A stretch of 64,000 bases of DNA from Dasypus novemcinctus (GCF_030445035.2 NC_080683.1:93953675-94017674); one strand, 5' to 3'. Numbered from the stretch's first letter, positions 1 through 12,885 are shown. The notes: generated from the sequence alone by a model not told the origin. Program-made: numbers and translations.

Positions 1-900
1 GGGGAGAGGAGTAAGAGAGGCCGGGGACCATATCATAAAGGCCTTGGTTTTTACTCTGACATGGAAAGTCATTGGTAGGTTTGCGAATTTATGTTCTAAT
101 TCACATATTTTTAAAAACTCATTTTGGCTTCTGTATTGAGACTCTACTGGAGAAGAGTGGGGAGCTGTTGAAGTAATTCAGACAAGATGATGATAAAGCT
201 GGTAGCAGTAGAGGAGGTGAAAACCAGTTAAATATATATTTTAAAGGTAGAGCCAAGAGGATTTGCTGGCAAAATGAACATGGGCTATAAGGAAGAGAGA
301 AGTAAAGGATGACTACAAGATTTTGTCCTAAGCAACTGGAACAAGTTGCCATTCCTTAAGTCAGATTGCAGAATAAGCAGGCTTTAGTGTGGGAAATATT
401 AGGATTTCAAATTTGGATCATTCAATGTGAAATATTTATAACTTCAAATTTAAGTGGAAATGTCAGGTATGCAATAGGATATATGAGTGTAAAGTTCATG
501 GGTGATGTCTAGGCTAGAGATATAAGTATGAAAATCAACACAATATAGATATTATTTAAAGTTAAGAAACTGTAAGAGGTCCCCTCATTGAATGTCAGTA
601 CAGATACTAAAGACAAGAGGTTCAAAGGCTGACCCGGAGAAACTCTATTATCAGAGAGTGGGAAATCAGGAGAAGGAGCAGAAGTTAACAGCAAAGTATG
701 AGGAAAATCGGGAAATGAAGTAAATGTTCTTGGGGTTGATCAATCTTGTCAAATGTTGCTGAGGTGAGTAAGACAGAAAATTGACCACTGGATTTAGCAA
801 TGCCATTGATGACCCTGATAAGCGTAGTTGGTGGTGTGGTGGAGAAGTAAATGCTTATTAGTTATATAAATGGCTGCCTCCAGATTGATGTATGGGTTAC
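1..900 (-). repeat. L2 LINE fragment (left edge)
   Basis: The + strand reads as the reverse of the L2 reverse-transcriptase region: phrases corresponding to GATGACTACAAGATTTTG, GCAACTGGAACAAGTTGCC and CAAATGTTGCTGAGGTGAG are in the order expected for antisense L2. It is strongly diverged and continues left of the window. Ends are approximate. Confidence 0.7.
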
Positions 901-1039
901 TGTTGGGTTTGTCAAGTTACCATCATAATATTTGAAATATTTAAAAAGCTTCTCTGTTAATCCAGCTAGTCAGCTATCCACAGCTAATAGTTTGGCTATA
1001 ATACGGAATAATAGTAGCTAATATTCTTTCAGAAATTAT

Positions 1040-1195
1040 TATGTTCACAACACTATGATGTAGGTCCTGTTTACATGTCCATCTTAATTACGAGGGATCC
1101 TGGGCTGAAATTGTGCAGTTTGCTGAGGATCACAATGCCTAAATGATAAAGCTGGGATTTGGACCCATATCTGTCTGAATCTAGAACCTTACTCC
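1040..1195 (-). repeat. MIR SINE fragment
   Basis: Antisense MIR core and tRNA-like part: a diverged 'transfer of counts to lower level' run ending in GCTGGGATTTGGACCC and TCTGAATCTAGAACC, as in reverse-complement MIR. Old and worn. Confidence 0.6.
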
Positions 1196-2277
1196 TTAGC
1201 TTGTTTAGTCTCTTGTTTTCCTGTAATACCCAAGGAACATTCAAGTCACAAATGTCACTCTTAATTCCTCATGCTATTAACAGATGATTCTGTATGGCCT
1301 TCAATAGAATGTGGTTAGTCAGGCTTATGTGTGAATTTTTGTCCTATACCCAGAAACATGTGAAAAAAACCACCAGTCAATCTATGGTAAGATTCCTTCT
1401 TATGTATTTCATACTCTATTATATCTAATGTGAAAAATCAGGGGAAATTAAGTATTATTTTGTTTCCTGAAGTGGGAGAAGGAAATAATTTACAATTGTT
1501 GTATCCTGTCTCTTAAAATAACACAGGATCCTAAAATTTAGTAAAAATGTGTTCATAGAACTTTACTTTTCTTAATGACAACAATAGTTTTTAGAGGTTT
1601 AAGGTAGTTTGATAGTTTTAAGATATTGAACTTTTTAAGTGTTTGGAAGAATATTTTGATTTTATCTATTACTTATTTGAATATTAAATATCTGTCTCTA
1701 TCTTAAATCTATCATCTATATTATCTATAGTCCATCTAGAGTGCCTTAGAATATGACGATAAAATTCTGCAAAGAGAAATAACAAAAAAGGAAGGGAAGT
1801 AGAAAGGAAGGAAAGAATGAAGAAAAGAAGGAAAGAAAGAACAAGGAAAGGAAGGAAAATTTTAGGATTATACAGGAGCAGGATTTTTGAATTATACAGG
1901 AGCAGGATTTCTGGTCTGTTGTTTTTTTTTCTCCCCTGCTGCTGTATCCTGAGTGGCTAAATTAGAGCCTGGCATATAGAATACTTTCAATAAATATTTG
2001 TGTAAAGAAAAAATTCAACTAATAGTGAAATTCATTAAATTTAGACTCTAACAACACATTTAAATCATCACTTCATATAAAGCTATCAGTATCATCATAT
2101 CAAAATAATTCTTCAAAAGCACAAATTTGAGCACATCTTTCCTTCCACATCATTCACTACCATTGCTTGGGCACCTTTAGCCGTGAAACTCTTAACTGCC
2201 AGCTTCTCAGTAACTCATGGACCTTCACAGCCTGGATCCTGAGACCCTTCTTCCCCAGACACTCACCCCTTGCCTTC
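1196..2277. other. Unassigned intergenic sequence
   Basis: Apart from the purine tract and a short L2/MIR-like tail (GAGCCTGGCATATAG then CAATAAATATTTG, about 1960-2010), nothing is recognised. Confidence 0.6.
1790..1860. repeat. Purine-rich GAAA/GGAA microsatellite-like tract
   Basis: About 70 bases of imperfect GGAA/GAAA units with no pyrimidine runs. Immediately after it a segment of about 20 bases (ATTATACAGGAGCAGGATTT) is repeated twice at 1868-1911. Confidence 0.8.
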
Positions 2278-2660
2278 TGTTATGGGTTGAATTGTGTTGA
2301 ATTGTGTCCCCCCAAAAGATGTCACCTCAGCAGGTGACCTTACTTGGAAATAGGGTCATTTCAGATGGAATTTGTTAAGTTAAAATGAAGTCATACTGAA
2401 GTAGGGAGGTCCCCTAAATCAATGTGACTAGTGTCCTTGTGAGAAGGAGGAGGGGACACAGATGAGAGACCAGGGGAGAAGGCCATGTGATGACAGCAGA
2501 GACTGAAGCATAAGGAATGCTCTAAACCAATCAAAAGTTGGAAGAGCAAGGAAAGATTCTCCCCTACTGATTCCAGGCGTCCAGCCTCCAGACTGTGAAA
2601 CAAAGCATTTCTGTTGCTTTCAACCACCAAGTCTTTGTTATGGCAGCCCTGGAAATGAAG
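2278..2660 (+). mobile_element. MLT1-type MaLR solo LTR
   Basis: It begins TGTTATGGGTTGAATTGTG and runs through the typical GTGTCCCCCCAAAAGATG, TTGGAAATAGGGTC and GTGTCCTTGTGAGAAGG blocks to TTATGGCAGCCCTGG, matching the MLT1 LTR layout from memory. These are old non-autonomous ERVL-related LTRs. No internal sequence is attached. Confidence 0.75.
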
Positions 2661-4128
2661 ACCCGGTCCTATGCTAAAGCCTCGCTGGGGGTCTTTGATG
2701 ACTGTAATGTGTACACGTTATCCCCTCTGCCTGAAACACTCTTCCCTTTTATCTGTGCCTGAAGCATCCAACCCCTCATTTTGTAAATTCCCTTAACCAA
2801 GATAGAGAATTGCCTCCATCTTATTCTCCCATAGTTTCTCCAAGTGCTTCTCCTTTTTATATTGTTTTTTGAAATAATTGTATACTTACAGATAGTTGTA
2901 AGAAATAATACAGAGAGAATCTGTGTACTCTTTACTCAATTTCCTTCAATAGTAACAACTTGCAAAACCATAGTACGACATCAAAACTGAGTGGTTGATT
3001 TTAACACAACCAGGCAAGATACAGAATGTTTTCACCACTACCATGGTGCATTTTACAGCTGCCCTCACATTCCTTCTACCCCACCAACTTAACTTCTGGG
3101 TGTCTTTTCTCTATTTCTATAATTGTGTTATTTCAAGTATGCTATACAAATTGAATCATATAGTGTATCATATTCCGGGGATTGGCTGTATTTTTCACTC
3201 GGCATAATTCTCTGGAGATTCACCCAGGTTATTGTATGTATCAATATTTCATTCCTTTTCATTTCTGAGTAGTATTCTATGGTATGGATATAACATAGTT
3301 TGCTTAACCATTCACCCATTGAAAGAATCAATGTTATCTTCATTTTTGGGGGCTAGTAAATAAATAAATCTGCTATAAACATTCATGTACAGGTTATTGT
3401 GCGGACACAGGTTTTCATTTCCGTGGGATAGATCCTCAGATGTGTAATTTCTGGATCAAATTATAGTTGCATGTTTACTTGTTTTCTAAATTGTTTTCCA
3501 GAATGACTGCACCATTTTACATTCCCACCAGATATATACAAGTCACCCAGTTTCTCCACATTTAGTGTTTTCTCTAGCATTTAGTGTTTTCACTATTTTT
3601 TAGTTATTCTGATAGTTATGTAGTGATATCTCATGGTTTTAATTTGTCTTTCCCTAATGACTAATAATATTGAACATAGTTTCATATGCCTATTTGTCAT
3701 CTGTATATCTCCTTCATGAAATGTCTGGTCATGTCTTTTGCCCATTTTTTAATTGAGTTGTTTGTTTTATTATTGTTGAGTTTTAAGAGTTGTTTATATA
3801 TTCTAGATACTAGCCTCTTATCAGACATGTGCTTTGCAAATATTTTCTCCCAGTCTGTAGTTTGTCTTTTTATCCTCTTAACAGAGTCTTTCCTAAGTAA
3901 ATGTTTGTAATTTGGATGAAGTCCAATTTATCCTTTTTTTCCTTTCATAGATCATACTTTTGGTGTTAAGTCTTGTGAACAAGTCTTTGTTCACCAAGCC
4001 GTAGGTCCCAAAGATCTAAGTTTTCTTTTAAAAGGTTTATTGGCTTTAAGTCTATGATTCCTTTAGAGTTAACTTTTGTATAAGGTGTAAGATTTTGGTT
4101 GAGGCTCATATTTTTTCCTGTGCATATC

Positions 4129-4771
4129 AAGAGTTGAGCTGAACTGAGAAGAGAACTGAGCTGAGCTGTCAAATTTCAAAGGTAGCCAATTAAAATAATC
4201 AAGCCAAAATGGAAATAATGTGAAGCCTTTCATTACTTACTGAGATGGTATAAGCAAGAGTTAATCCAGAGTAAAAGCGTGAATTCCCTACTCCGTGTTC
4301 CATTTCCCCCCTTGGAACAGTGCCATTGGGTGGGGATCAGATGGATCAGCACGGAGGTGGAGTATTTTCACTGCTGAGGGAGCCCTGAATAAAAGAATTC
4401 TGCAGTGTTATAGACCTGGGAGTTGGTGGGATGGGAAAGGAGTTAAAGAGTGACAAAATACTGAATACCAAGTTGGATGGAAAAAAGTGTCTTCAAGGTC
4501 TCCTCCTCCTTCTCCCAGTAAGGAGGTCTCAGCAGAGGTGTGAGGAAGTCCTTGTGTTAGGAATGCAGGTATGCATAAGAGCATGACCAGTCAGGAGGGT
4601 CTGGGTCCTCCTCTGCAGCTCCTCTGAAGACTGCAGTGCACTGGCTATGTACAAATTCTGGTGGGAGGAGAGCAATTTTTCCTGGTAGGCCTGCCAGGTA
4701 AAGCCTTTGCAATTGCCTATGGTTGGCCCTGAAAAATCATCCATAGGGAATTTCGCTAGGAGCTGGAATTC
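4129..4771. mobile_element. Unidentified element inserted in antisense L1
   Basis: L1 ORF2 homology stops at about 4128 and resumes at about 4772 at the adjoining L1 position, so the roughly 640 bases between were inserted. The left end has short GAGCTGA-type repeats; the interior has an AATAAA at 4387. The - strand holds a 71-codon ORF (4529-4744) that I do not recognise. It could be an LTR. No clear target-site duplication was found. Confidence 0.45.
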
Positions 4772-4913
4772 TCAATGGATCGCCAATTGTCCCAGAACTA
4801 TATGCTGAAGAGATTCTTCTTCCTCTCTTGAATTGCTTTGCACCTTTGTAAAAAAAAAATCAGCAGGACATTCTTGCCTAGTGCTATTTCTTCATTCTCT
4901 GCTACGTTCTGTT

Positions 4914-5473
4914 GCATATTTTCTCTAGGTTCTTGGCTAAACTCTAAGAAATGAATTTCAAGAGCAAGCCAGTTTAGTTAGGCCAGTAATTTATTAAGGA
5001 AAGAAGGGAAGAGAAATAGGAGAAAATAACAGATTAACGGTCCTAGGTAGAGAGGAAGGGGCTGAAAAGTGATCAAGAGGGCTGATTTATAGACTATAAT
5101 TCCCCATTACAGATTACAAATCCCTAGGTTTACTTGCATGCTAATCTAGGTGGGGGGAACAGGGTTTTTTTTTTTTGCTTTGGCACTTGCCTTTTAAATC
5201 ATTAATTATGATTTAAAAGGCAACGACAGGGGAGGAGTCCCAGCTGTTGGTTGTTTTGATTGATTATCCCACCCCTCAATCTCCTGGGAGGGCGCAATGG
5301 TAAGGCCCCCTGGATAATATCTGGGAGTTCTCCTGGCTTCCAGAGGAAATCTCATTCCGAATGGGATTTCTTGCAAGGGTCTTCCAGTAGCCATCTTGTG
5401 GGGTGTTGTGGCAGCAGTTTTTCTGCAAGGTTCCAGATCTATCTCTTTATTCTCTAACTAGCCTGCCTTAGTT
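4914..5473 (-). mobile_element. LTR-like element inserted in antisense L1
   Basis: L1 sequence is interrupted between GTTCTGTTGCAT and TTCCATGGATC, which may be an imperfect duplicated target. Read on the - strand, the insert carries a CTATAAATCAG TATA-like motif (near 5085) and a TTAATAAATTACTGG poly-A signal (near 4990) in the order expected for a retroviral LTR. A perfect 16-bp hairpin sits at 5187-5223. Class unknown. Confidence 0.5.
5187..5223. repeat. Perfect 16-bp inverted repeat with 5-base loop
   Basis: Arms 5187-5202 and 5208-5223 (TTGCCTTTTAAATCAT and its exact complement) flank a TAATT loop. It lies inside the LTR-like insert at 4914-5473. Confidence 0.9.
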
Positions 5474-6079
5474 CCATGGATCTATGTGTCAGTCCCTCCA
5501 ATGATATTCCACAACCCTAAATACCATAATTATTTAATAAGTTTTAAAATTGGATGGAGTGATTGTTTTCATTTTATTATTAATTTCAAAATTGCTTTAG
5601 CTATTATAGATCTTTGCCTTTCCATATAAATAATCTTGTTATTTCTACAAAAAATCTTGGGGGAATTTCAATAGGAATTACATTAAACCTATATGTTAAT
5701 TTGGAGAGAATTGATATCTTTACTATGTTGGGATTTCCAATTCATGAATACAGTAAGTCTTTCCATTTATTTATTTCTTCTTTGATTTTTTTCATCAGGG
5801 TTTTATAGTTTTCAATATTCATATCTTTGTACATGTTTTCCTTTGGAATTTACACTTAACTATTTTGTTTTTTGAGCATACAATACCACTGAAAATTGTG
5901 TTGTATTTTAAAATTTTAAATGGTATTGTTTTTAAAATTTTGGTTTTCCACAAGTTCATTGCTATTTATGGAAATACAATAGATTTTGTGCATTGATTTT
6001 TGTTTTGCTACCTTGCTAAACTCACTTATTAGTACTAGGAGTTTTTTGTAGGTCCTTTGGGATTTCCTACATAGAAAAT

Positions 6080-7061
6080 TGTTTTAGTCAGCCAAAGGGG
6101 TGCTGATGCAAAATACTGAAAATGGTAGGTTTTTATAAAGTGTATTTATTTGGGGTAAGAGCTTACAGATACCAGGCCATAAAGCATAAGTTACTTCCAT
6201 CACCAAAGTCTATTTTCGCTTGTTGGAGCTGCTGAGGTCTGCAAGGGTTCAGGCTTCCTGTGTTCTTCTCTTCTCAGGGCTTGCTTCTTTCTGAGCTCAG
6301 TGTTCCGTTCTTTCTAGGGCTTGCTTCTCTTTCCAATATGTGCTTACTTCCCAGGGCTCCACCTTAAGACTTTAGCATCAAATTCCAAAATCAAAGCTCC
6401 AACATTAAGAATCCTCCAACTCTGTCCTTTGCCATGTCTTTATTTTATTTTTATTTTTTTTAAGATTTATTTTATTTATTCCTTTCTCCTTTCCCCTGTT
6501 GTCTGCTCTCTGTGTCCATTCCTGTGTGTTCTTCTGCATCCGTTTGCATTATCCTGTGGCACTGGGAAACTGCATCTCTTTTTTGTTGCATTATCTTGCT
6601 GCATCAGCTCTCCATGTATGCAGCATCAGTTCTGGGCGGGCTGTGCTTTTGTCACATGGGGTGGTTCTCCTTGAGGGGCACACTTCTTGCATTTGGGGGA
6701 CCCTTACATGGGGACACCCCTGAGTGGCATGGCACTTGTTGTGCATGGCAGCAGCACTGTGCATGGGCCGGATTACCACATGGGTCAGGAGACCCTGGGG
6801 ATGGAACCCTGGACCTTCCATATGGTAGATGGACACTCTATCAGTTGAGCCATGTCCTCTTCCTGCCATGTCTTTTATTTGTAAGTCCCCACCTACCAAG
6901 GGTGGAGGCTGAACCCCCTACTATCACAAGAGGTTTACCTGATTAAGTAATCAGAATCCTCTGAAACCAATATAATCTAATATGCCCAGAGGAAAAGATC
7001 ATTTTACAAATATAATCCAATATTTCTTTTTGGAATTCATCAATAACATAAAATTGCTATG
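6080..7061 (+). mobile_element. MaLR/ERVL-like solo LTR, interrupted by a DAS SINE
   Basis: The element begins TGTTTTAGTCAGCC and ends GAATTCATC...TTGCTATG; the same family appears uninterrupted at 23048-23550. It sits in L1 ORF2 sequence, and flanking AAAAT (6075-6079) and ACAAT (7062-7066) look like a 5-base target duplication with one change, the size used by ERVL-class elements. The terminal CA has changed to TG. A SINE occupies 6445-6863. Orientation is inferred from the TG start. Confidence 0.7.
6445..6863 (-). mobile_element. DAS-type tRNA-derived SINE (older copy)
   Basis: Read on the - strand, it starts with a tRNA-like head (box A TGGCTCAACTGATAG, box B near GGTTCCATCC) and ends in an A-rich tail with AATAAA units. 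Flanking TGCCATGTCTT at 6430-6440 and 6864-6874 is a clear target duplication inside the host LTR. It is more diverged than the copies at 26.8 and 36.5 kb. Confidence 0.85.
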
Positions 7062-8070
7062 ACAATCATGTAATCTGCAAATAGGGACAGTTTTAGTTCT
7101 TCCTTTCAGGTATATATACATTGTATTTTATTTTCTTGCCTTATTGCTCTGACTAGAACTTCTAGTTTTATATTGTATAGCATGGTGGATATCCTTGCTT
7201 TGTTTCCAATAGCCAAGTATTCAGTCCTTTACCATTAAATATGATTTTATCTGTAGGTTTTCTGTAGGAGTTACCTCTACTTCCTCAACAAGTGGAGGAA
7301 ACTCCTCTATTCCCATTTTTGTGTGTGTGAGTTTTGATTACATGATGCTTTCTTCATTAGCCTGTTAATACAGTGGATTACTTTGATTGATTTGAGAATA
7401 TTAATGCATCCTTGCATCCTGGGAATAAACTCACTTTGTCATGGTATATAATTCATGAAATTAAAAATTGATGAATTATTATTTGCTAATGTTTTATAAA
7501 GGAGTTTGCATACAGATTCATGAGAAATGTTGCTCTGTGGTTGTTTGTTTTTTTTTGTAATATCTTTGTCTGGTTTGCTATCAGAGTAATACTGGCTTCA
7601 TAAAAAGAATTGAAAAGTATTACTTCCTCTTCTATTTTCTGGAAGAGATTGTATTGAATTCGTATTAATTCTTCTTTAAATGTTATTTGGGAGAATTCTC
7701 CAGTGACATTATCTCTTTTTATTATAAATTCTATTTCCTTAATAATTGAAGGACTATTCAAATTATTACTTTACATTGGATGAGTTGGGGCAACTTGTAT
7801 TTTTTGAGGAATTGACTCACTTAAATTTAAGTTATAAAATATATTTGTGTAGAGTTGTTCATAATATTCCCTTGTTAAGTTTTTTTATATCTGCAAGGCC
7901 TATAGTGATATACCCTGTTTCATTCTTGATATTGGTAATTTGTGTCTTCTCTCTTCTTTTCTTTGTCAATCTTGCAAGAGGTTTATCAATTTTATTCATT
8001 TGATTTTCTCTATTTTTAATTTCATTAGTTGTTTTATCTCTATTACTTCCTTCTGCTAGCTTTGAGATTA

Positions 8071-8704
8071 TTTTTAAAATTATTTTTTATTTTAAAAGAA
8101 GCTTTAGATTGCATAAATGTTTCATAAAAAATGTAAGGGGTTCCCATATGCCCCACTTCCTTCCCTTCCCACACTTTCCCACATTAACAACATCCTTCAT
8201 TAGTGTGGTACATTTGTTGCAGTTGATGAATCCATATTGAAGCCTTGCTACTTACCATGGTCTACAGTTTACATTTTAGTTTATACTCTGTTCCACACAA
8301 TTTTGTAAGTTACAACAAAATATGCAATGGCTTGTATCCGTCACTGCAATGTCTGTCATGCAGGACAAATTCAATGTCATGCAGGACAAATCCAGTGTCA
8401 CCAAAATGCCCTTATTATACCTATTCTTCCTCTCCCATCCTTCAGAACCTCTGGTGGCTACTGCCTTTACATCAATGATAAGAGTTCTTTCATTGCTAGA
8501 ATTATAATAAGTCTATAGTGGAATAATAACGTCTACTTTAGTCCATTGTTCATGCCCCAATCTTGAGGATTTGGGGATGGTGATGCCGAATCTGCTTCTC
8601 ATTGAGAGGGGGCTTAGATCCCATGGGGCAGATGGATGGAAGTATTTTGCCTGCAGTTGCACACACACGCTGTTCCTTGGGATGATTGTTGTCCATCATC
8701 GTTT
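8071..8704 (-). mobile_element. 5'-truncated L1 3' end nested in older L1
   Basis: This xenarthran-type L1 3' UTR (antisense, poly-T at left) splits the older L1. GCTTTGAGATTA at 8059-8070 and GCTTTGAGTTTA at 8705-8716 form a near-perfect 12-base target duplication. A 21-base unit (GTCATGCAGGACAAATTCAAT and its variant) is tandemly doubled near 8355-8396. Confidence 0.75.
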
Positions 8705-10330
8705 GCTTTGAGTTTATTTTGCTCCTCTTTGTTTCAGGTTCTTGTGGTGGGAGTTTAGATTATTGAATCTCTTTCCTAATATAAGCATTTAGAGTTATAA
8801 ATTTCCCTTCCAGCACTGCTTTAGCTGTGTCCCACACATTTTCATATGTTGTATTTTCATTTTAATTTAGAACATTGTATTGTGTTGTATATGCTCCTAA
8901 TAGGTATTTAATCTTTTCATACACCACAAATACCTGGTTTGGTAGCTTGGAGATTAAAGCACTTATGATCAGTAAGCTTATGATCACATGAAAAATAGAT
9001 AATTTCTAGTTGAGATTTAAAAATTTTCCTTGAGACTTCTTTTTGACTCATGGGTTGTTTAGTAGTATGTTACTTACTTTTGAAAGGTTTGAAGATTTCC
9101 CTTTTATCTTATTACTGATGTCTAATTTGTTTCCATTCTGGTCCAACTATACCCTGCATGATTTCAATTCTCTTAATTTGTTGAGGTGTGTTTTGTAGTT
9201 TATATGATCTACTTGGTGTATATTATGCGGGTGTCTGAAAAGACTGTATTTTGTGCTTCTATTAGGTTCTGTTGCTTGTTGGTATTTTTGAATTCTTCTA
9301 TGTCATTGTTGAGTTTCTGTATAGTTGTTCTATTTAACTGTTGAGAGTAGATGCTGAGGTCTCCAACTATAACTGTGGGTTTTCTACTTTCAATTCTATC
9401 AGCTTTTGTTTCACGTATTTTAAAATTCTCTTTTATAGGATTGCTGTCTTCTTGCTTTTATATTATTATATAACATCCTTCTCTGACTCTAGTAATTTTC
9501 TTTGCTCTGAAGTTTACTTTTTCTAATATTAATGTAGTCAGTCTTGCTTTCTTTTAAGTAATACTTGAATGGTGTCTCTTTTTCAATCCTGTTACTTTTA
9601 ACCTTCCTATATCTTTATATTTGAAGTGATTTTCCGTAGATTGTATATAGTTATGTTTTTTAATCTACTTGGCCAATCTCTGTCCTTTAACTGGTGTATT
9701 TTGGCCATTTATATTTTATGTAATTATTGCTATGTTAGGACTTATCTCTGTCATTTTCTTTTTTGTTTTTCTGTTTTTTCCTGTACCTTCCTGTAAATTA
9801 CAGGAACATTTTAGAATCTCATTTTAATGTATCTAATTATATTTTTTTTACTAATCTTATTTTTTAGTGTATTTCCTTGTATAGCTTTTTAAGTGGGTGC
9901 TCTAGGTACAGCATTATATGCCCACAACTTATCACATTCTACTGATGTCATTTTACCAATTCAACTGAAGTATAAAAACCTTACTTTCCTTTATGTCCCT
10001 TTACCCTCCCCCATTTATAATATAGTTGTCTTAAATATTCACTCTATATACATTTAGAATTATATCAGACAGTGTTAATCATAATTTAAGGAACTTAAGA
10101 GCAGAAGGAAAATGTATTACATCTACCCATATTCTTACTCTTTCCATTGTTCTTTATTCCTTCCTGATATTTCAAGATTCCTTTTTTAAAAAAATCACTT
10201 CCTTTCTGCTTAGGGATCATCCTTTAGCCATTCTTTTAAGGTATCTCTGCTAGTGATAAATTCCCTGAGTTTTGCTTCATTTGAAGTGTCTTGATTTTCC
10301 TTTCATTTCTGTAAGGTATTTTAGCTGCTA

Positions 10331-11585
10331 GAGGATTTGGGGCCAATAGACTTTCCTTCCCAAAAGTGGAAGCCAATGCTAGTGTTTTAATACTTGTTGC
10401 ATGGTATTATAATAATTTGCTATCCGTCTGTGTTTTCCACAAAATTTGAGTTCCTTGAGGTTTTTATTGATGTTTACAGATCCCAAATGCCAAACATACT
10501 GCTTGGTCAATAGTAAGTATGCTACAAAAGTTTGTAGAACAAATTGATCTTGAAGCAGTAATATTCTGTTTCCTTGGTTATATTAAGTTCTTGCTCTGTC
10601 CAAAGAAGTTCAAGTTGTTAACTCTCTAGAAATGACCACTTTTTATTTACAATAACTTTTCTACTGAGATATTAGAATTTATACTTTATAAAAGGAAATG
10701 AAAGAAGAATTTTTGGTTTTGTTTTTTTCAGGGAAAGTGTCTATCCTGCCAGAATTACTTAGGAGAAGTTTCAACTCTAAAATTCCTATTTTTCTTTCCT
10801 TCCTCAGTTTCCATCCATAGATACACCAAGGATGGTGGGTGTAGATTCAGGAAGACAAATTCCTAGGCTACAGAACCTGAACTTTAAGAAGAGAAAAGCT
10901 CAAGGAGACCATATACTCTCAAAAAATTTTTAGCTATTATTATATTTATCCCAGGATGAAAGATGAAATGCAAACTATTTATTTATCTTTTCTCCTACTA
11001 AGTATGTAAATATTATTTTTAATGAGGTGCGGCCGGAACATTTCATTTGGACTTTATAAGATTGTTTCTGTCTTTTTGTTTATCTAATAATTACAGAATA
11101 TACACATCTTTGGAAATGCAAAAGATAAAAGGGTTTCTTCCATTTGTCTTCAAAGACAGTAAAGGGAAAAACAGGAAACGAATAAATGACATTTTTTGAT
11201 TTTTGAACTCTGTTACTATCTTTTAGTTTGTGTTTTACATTTCACTTGCATTGGTTAGTTCACAACACCTCTAAGAGATAGAAAGAAATTTGCTTTAGTA
11301 AACTTAAGATGATGAATGCTTTTCCTTGTGATCATGACATAAACAAAAAAAATTAACTCCACGTAAAATACTCCAGGAGCTACAAGAAGGACAAAGCATT
11401 AATGAGTTAAAATTTCAGTGAATGATAGCATGATAGCAAAAGAAAGTCTTCTGATGACTTCCTAGTTTGTCAGAAAAATCTGATAGAGTAGTTATGTGAG
11501 CTGCTAGACGAAGACACAAAGAATTAAAATCTCCAGGTCAGTGTTTCCCAAACTTCAAGATGTTCTTCAAGATGTTAATAGATGT
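10331..11585. other. Unassigned intergenic sequence
   Basis: About 1.25 kb without a recognised repeat, gene or RNA. It appears to be unique ancestral sequence between two L1 blocks. Confidence 0.55.
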
Positions 11586-12885
11586 CCTTTTAAAATACTT
11601 TTTAAATTTTTTAAATAAGCTTTTGATTACATAAATGTCAGATAAAAAATATAGGGAATTCCCACCTTCTCCCCTTCCCACACTTTCCCACATTAACATC
11701 TTTCATTAGTGTTGTACATTTGTTACAATTGATGAACACATTTAATCATTGTACTAACCAAGGACTATAGTTTACATTATAGTTTACACTTTGCCCCACA
11801 CAATTTCATAGGTTTTGACAAAATGTATAATGGCTTGTATCCATTATTGCAATATCGTGCAGAACAATTCCAATGCCCTACAAATGCGCCCATGTTCTTT
11901 CCTCCTTCTCTCTGCAGAAACTCTGGTAACCACTACCTTTATATCAATGTTATAAGTTCTTCCATTATTATAATAATAATTAGTCTACTTTGGCCCATGG
12001 TTGCAGTTCCCTGTTATGTTTGTTCATTTCTCAGTCTTTAGGACTTTGGGATGGTGATGCTTCAGATTTAGAGGGGCTTAGATCTTAGGGTGCAGATGGA
12101 AGATAATCTGCTTTTTGGAATGGATGTTGTCCATTATCATCATTTTATTAGTTTTCGTAGGCAAATCACATGAACTGGAGAGTAGGTGTTGGCTGCAACT
12201 CTACTGAGATTCAGAGATCAACCGGCATATGAACAGACCAAAGATTTAAGTCTCTGGGACACATATTTAATGGGGACTAAGTTTCAGTTTTACAATAGTA
12301 AGGTTCATAAATAAGTACAAGTATTAATACTGACAGCTTGGCATTTTGGTCTGTTTTCTTTTAATAAGCTCTGCCTATGTACTCTAGAGATTCTTCCCAG
12401 TCTGTCAGAGAACATAGAAGGACACACCAGGATAGAAATTTAATATTTTGTTTGTTATTGTGTGGCTCTCCACCCACTGAGATAACACCCTACAACCACA
12501 TGAGTACACTCATATTCTGTAGAAGCATGCCTCAGGTGCACCCTTCCCAAGCAAACCCCCACCACTGACACCCTGCCCAATGATGCTGCCCAGCCATAGT
12601 TGCCAAAAGAACACTCGCACAATTGTATTCTCAACTACAGTCCTCTACCCCCTTAGAGTTCATCTATTCCTTCCTCCAGCCCTACACCCAGCTCTATGGA
12701 TAGCTCAACCTACTCCCCCCAATCCATTTCATACTCACACTCCAGTGTCGTTGACCCCATTCACATTACTCCTCCACCATCACACCCATCCACTGCCAAA
12801 CATCCTCCATCTACCATATTCTTATTTATTTATTTATCCATATAACCCACTCCCCATCCCCACCACATCATTTTTGTTAATTGTA
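11586..12885 (-). mobile_element. Antisense L1 3' UTR fragment
   Basis: Same L1 3' UTR family as 8071-8704 and 12886-13751: shared phrases such as CCCACACTTTCCCACATTAAC and TTTGTTACAATTGATGAAC in the same order. It continues farther into the 3' UTR than the 8-kb copy but contains no ORF2. The right part (12570-12885) is C-rich and more loosely matched. Confidence 0.65.

Larger units (their letters stand above)
2865..10330 (-). mobile_element. Antisense L1, about 5 kb, split by several insertions
   Basis: The + strand reads from L1 3' UTR (left) through ORF2 C-terminus toward its N-terminus (right). On the - strand, 3128-3343 encodes the ORF2 C-terminal motif EYYSEMKRNEIL and 7486-7761 the reverse-transcriptase text LFQKIEEE...FYEASITLI. 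The L1 segments are 2865-4128, 4772-4913, 5474-6079, 7062-8070 and 8705-10330. They are separated by an unknown element, an LTR-like element, a second LTR carrying a DAS SINE, and a younger L1 3' end. ORFs are broken many times, so it is inactive. Confidence 0.85.

Noticed and set aside
6512..6946. 144-codon + strand frame and overlapping frames
   Set aside because: These lie across the antisense DAS SINE and its host LTR.
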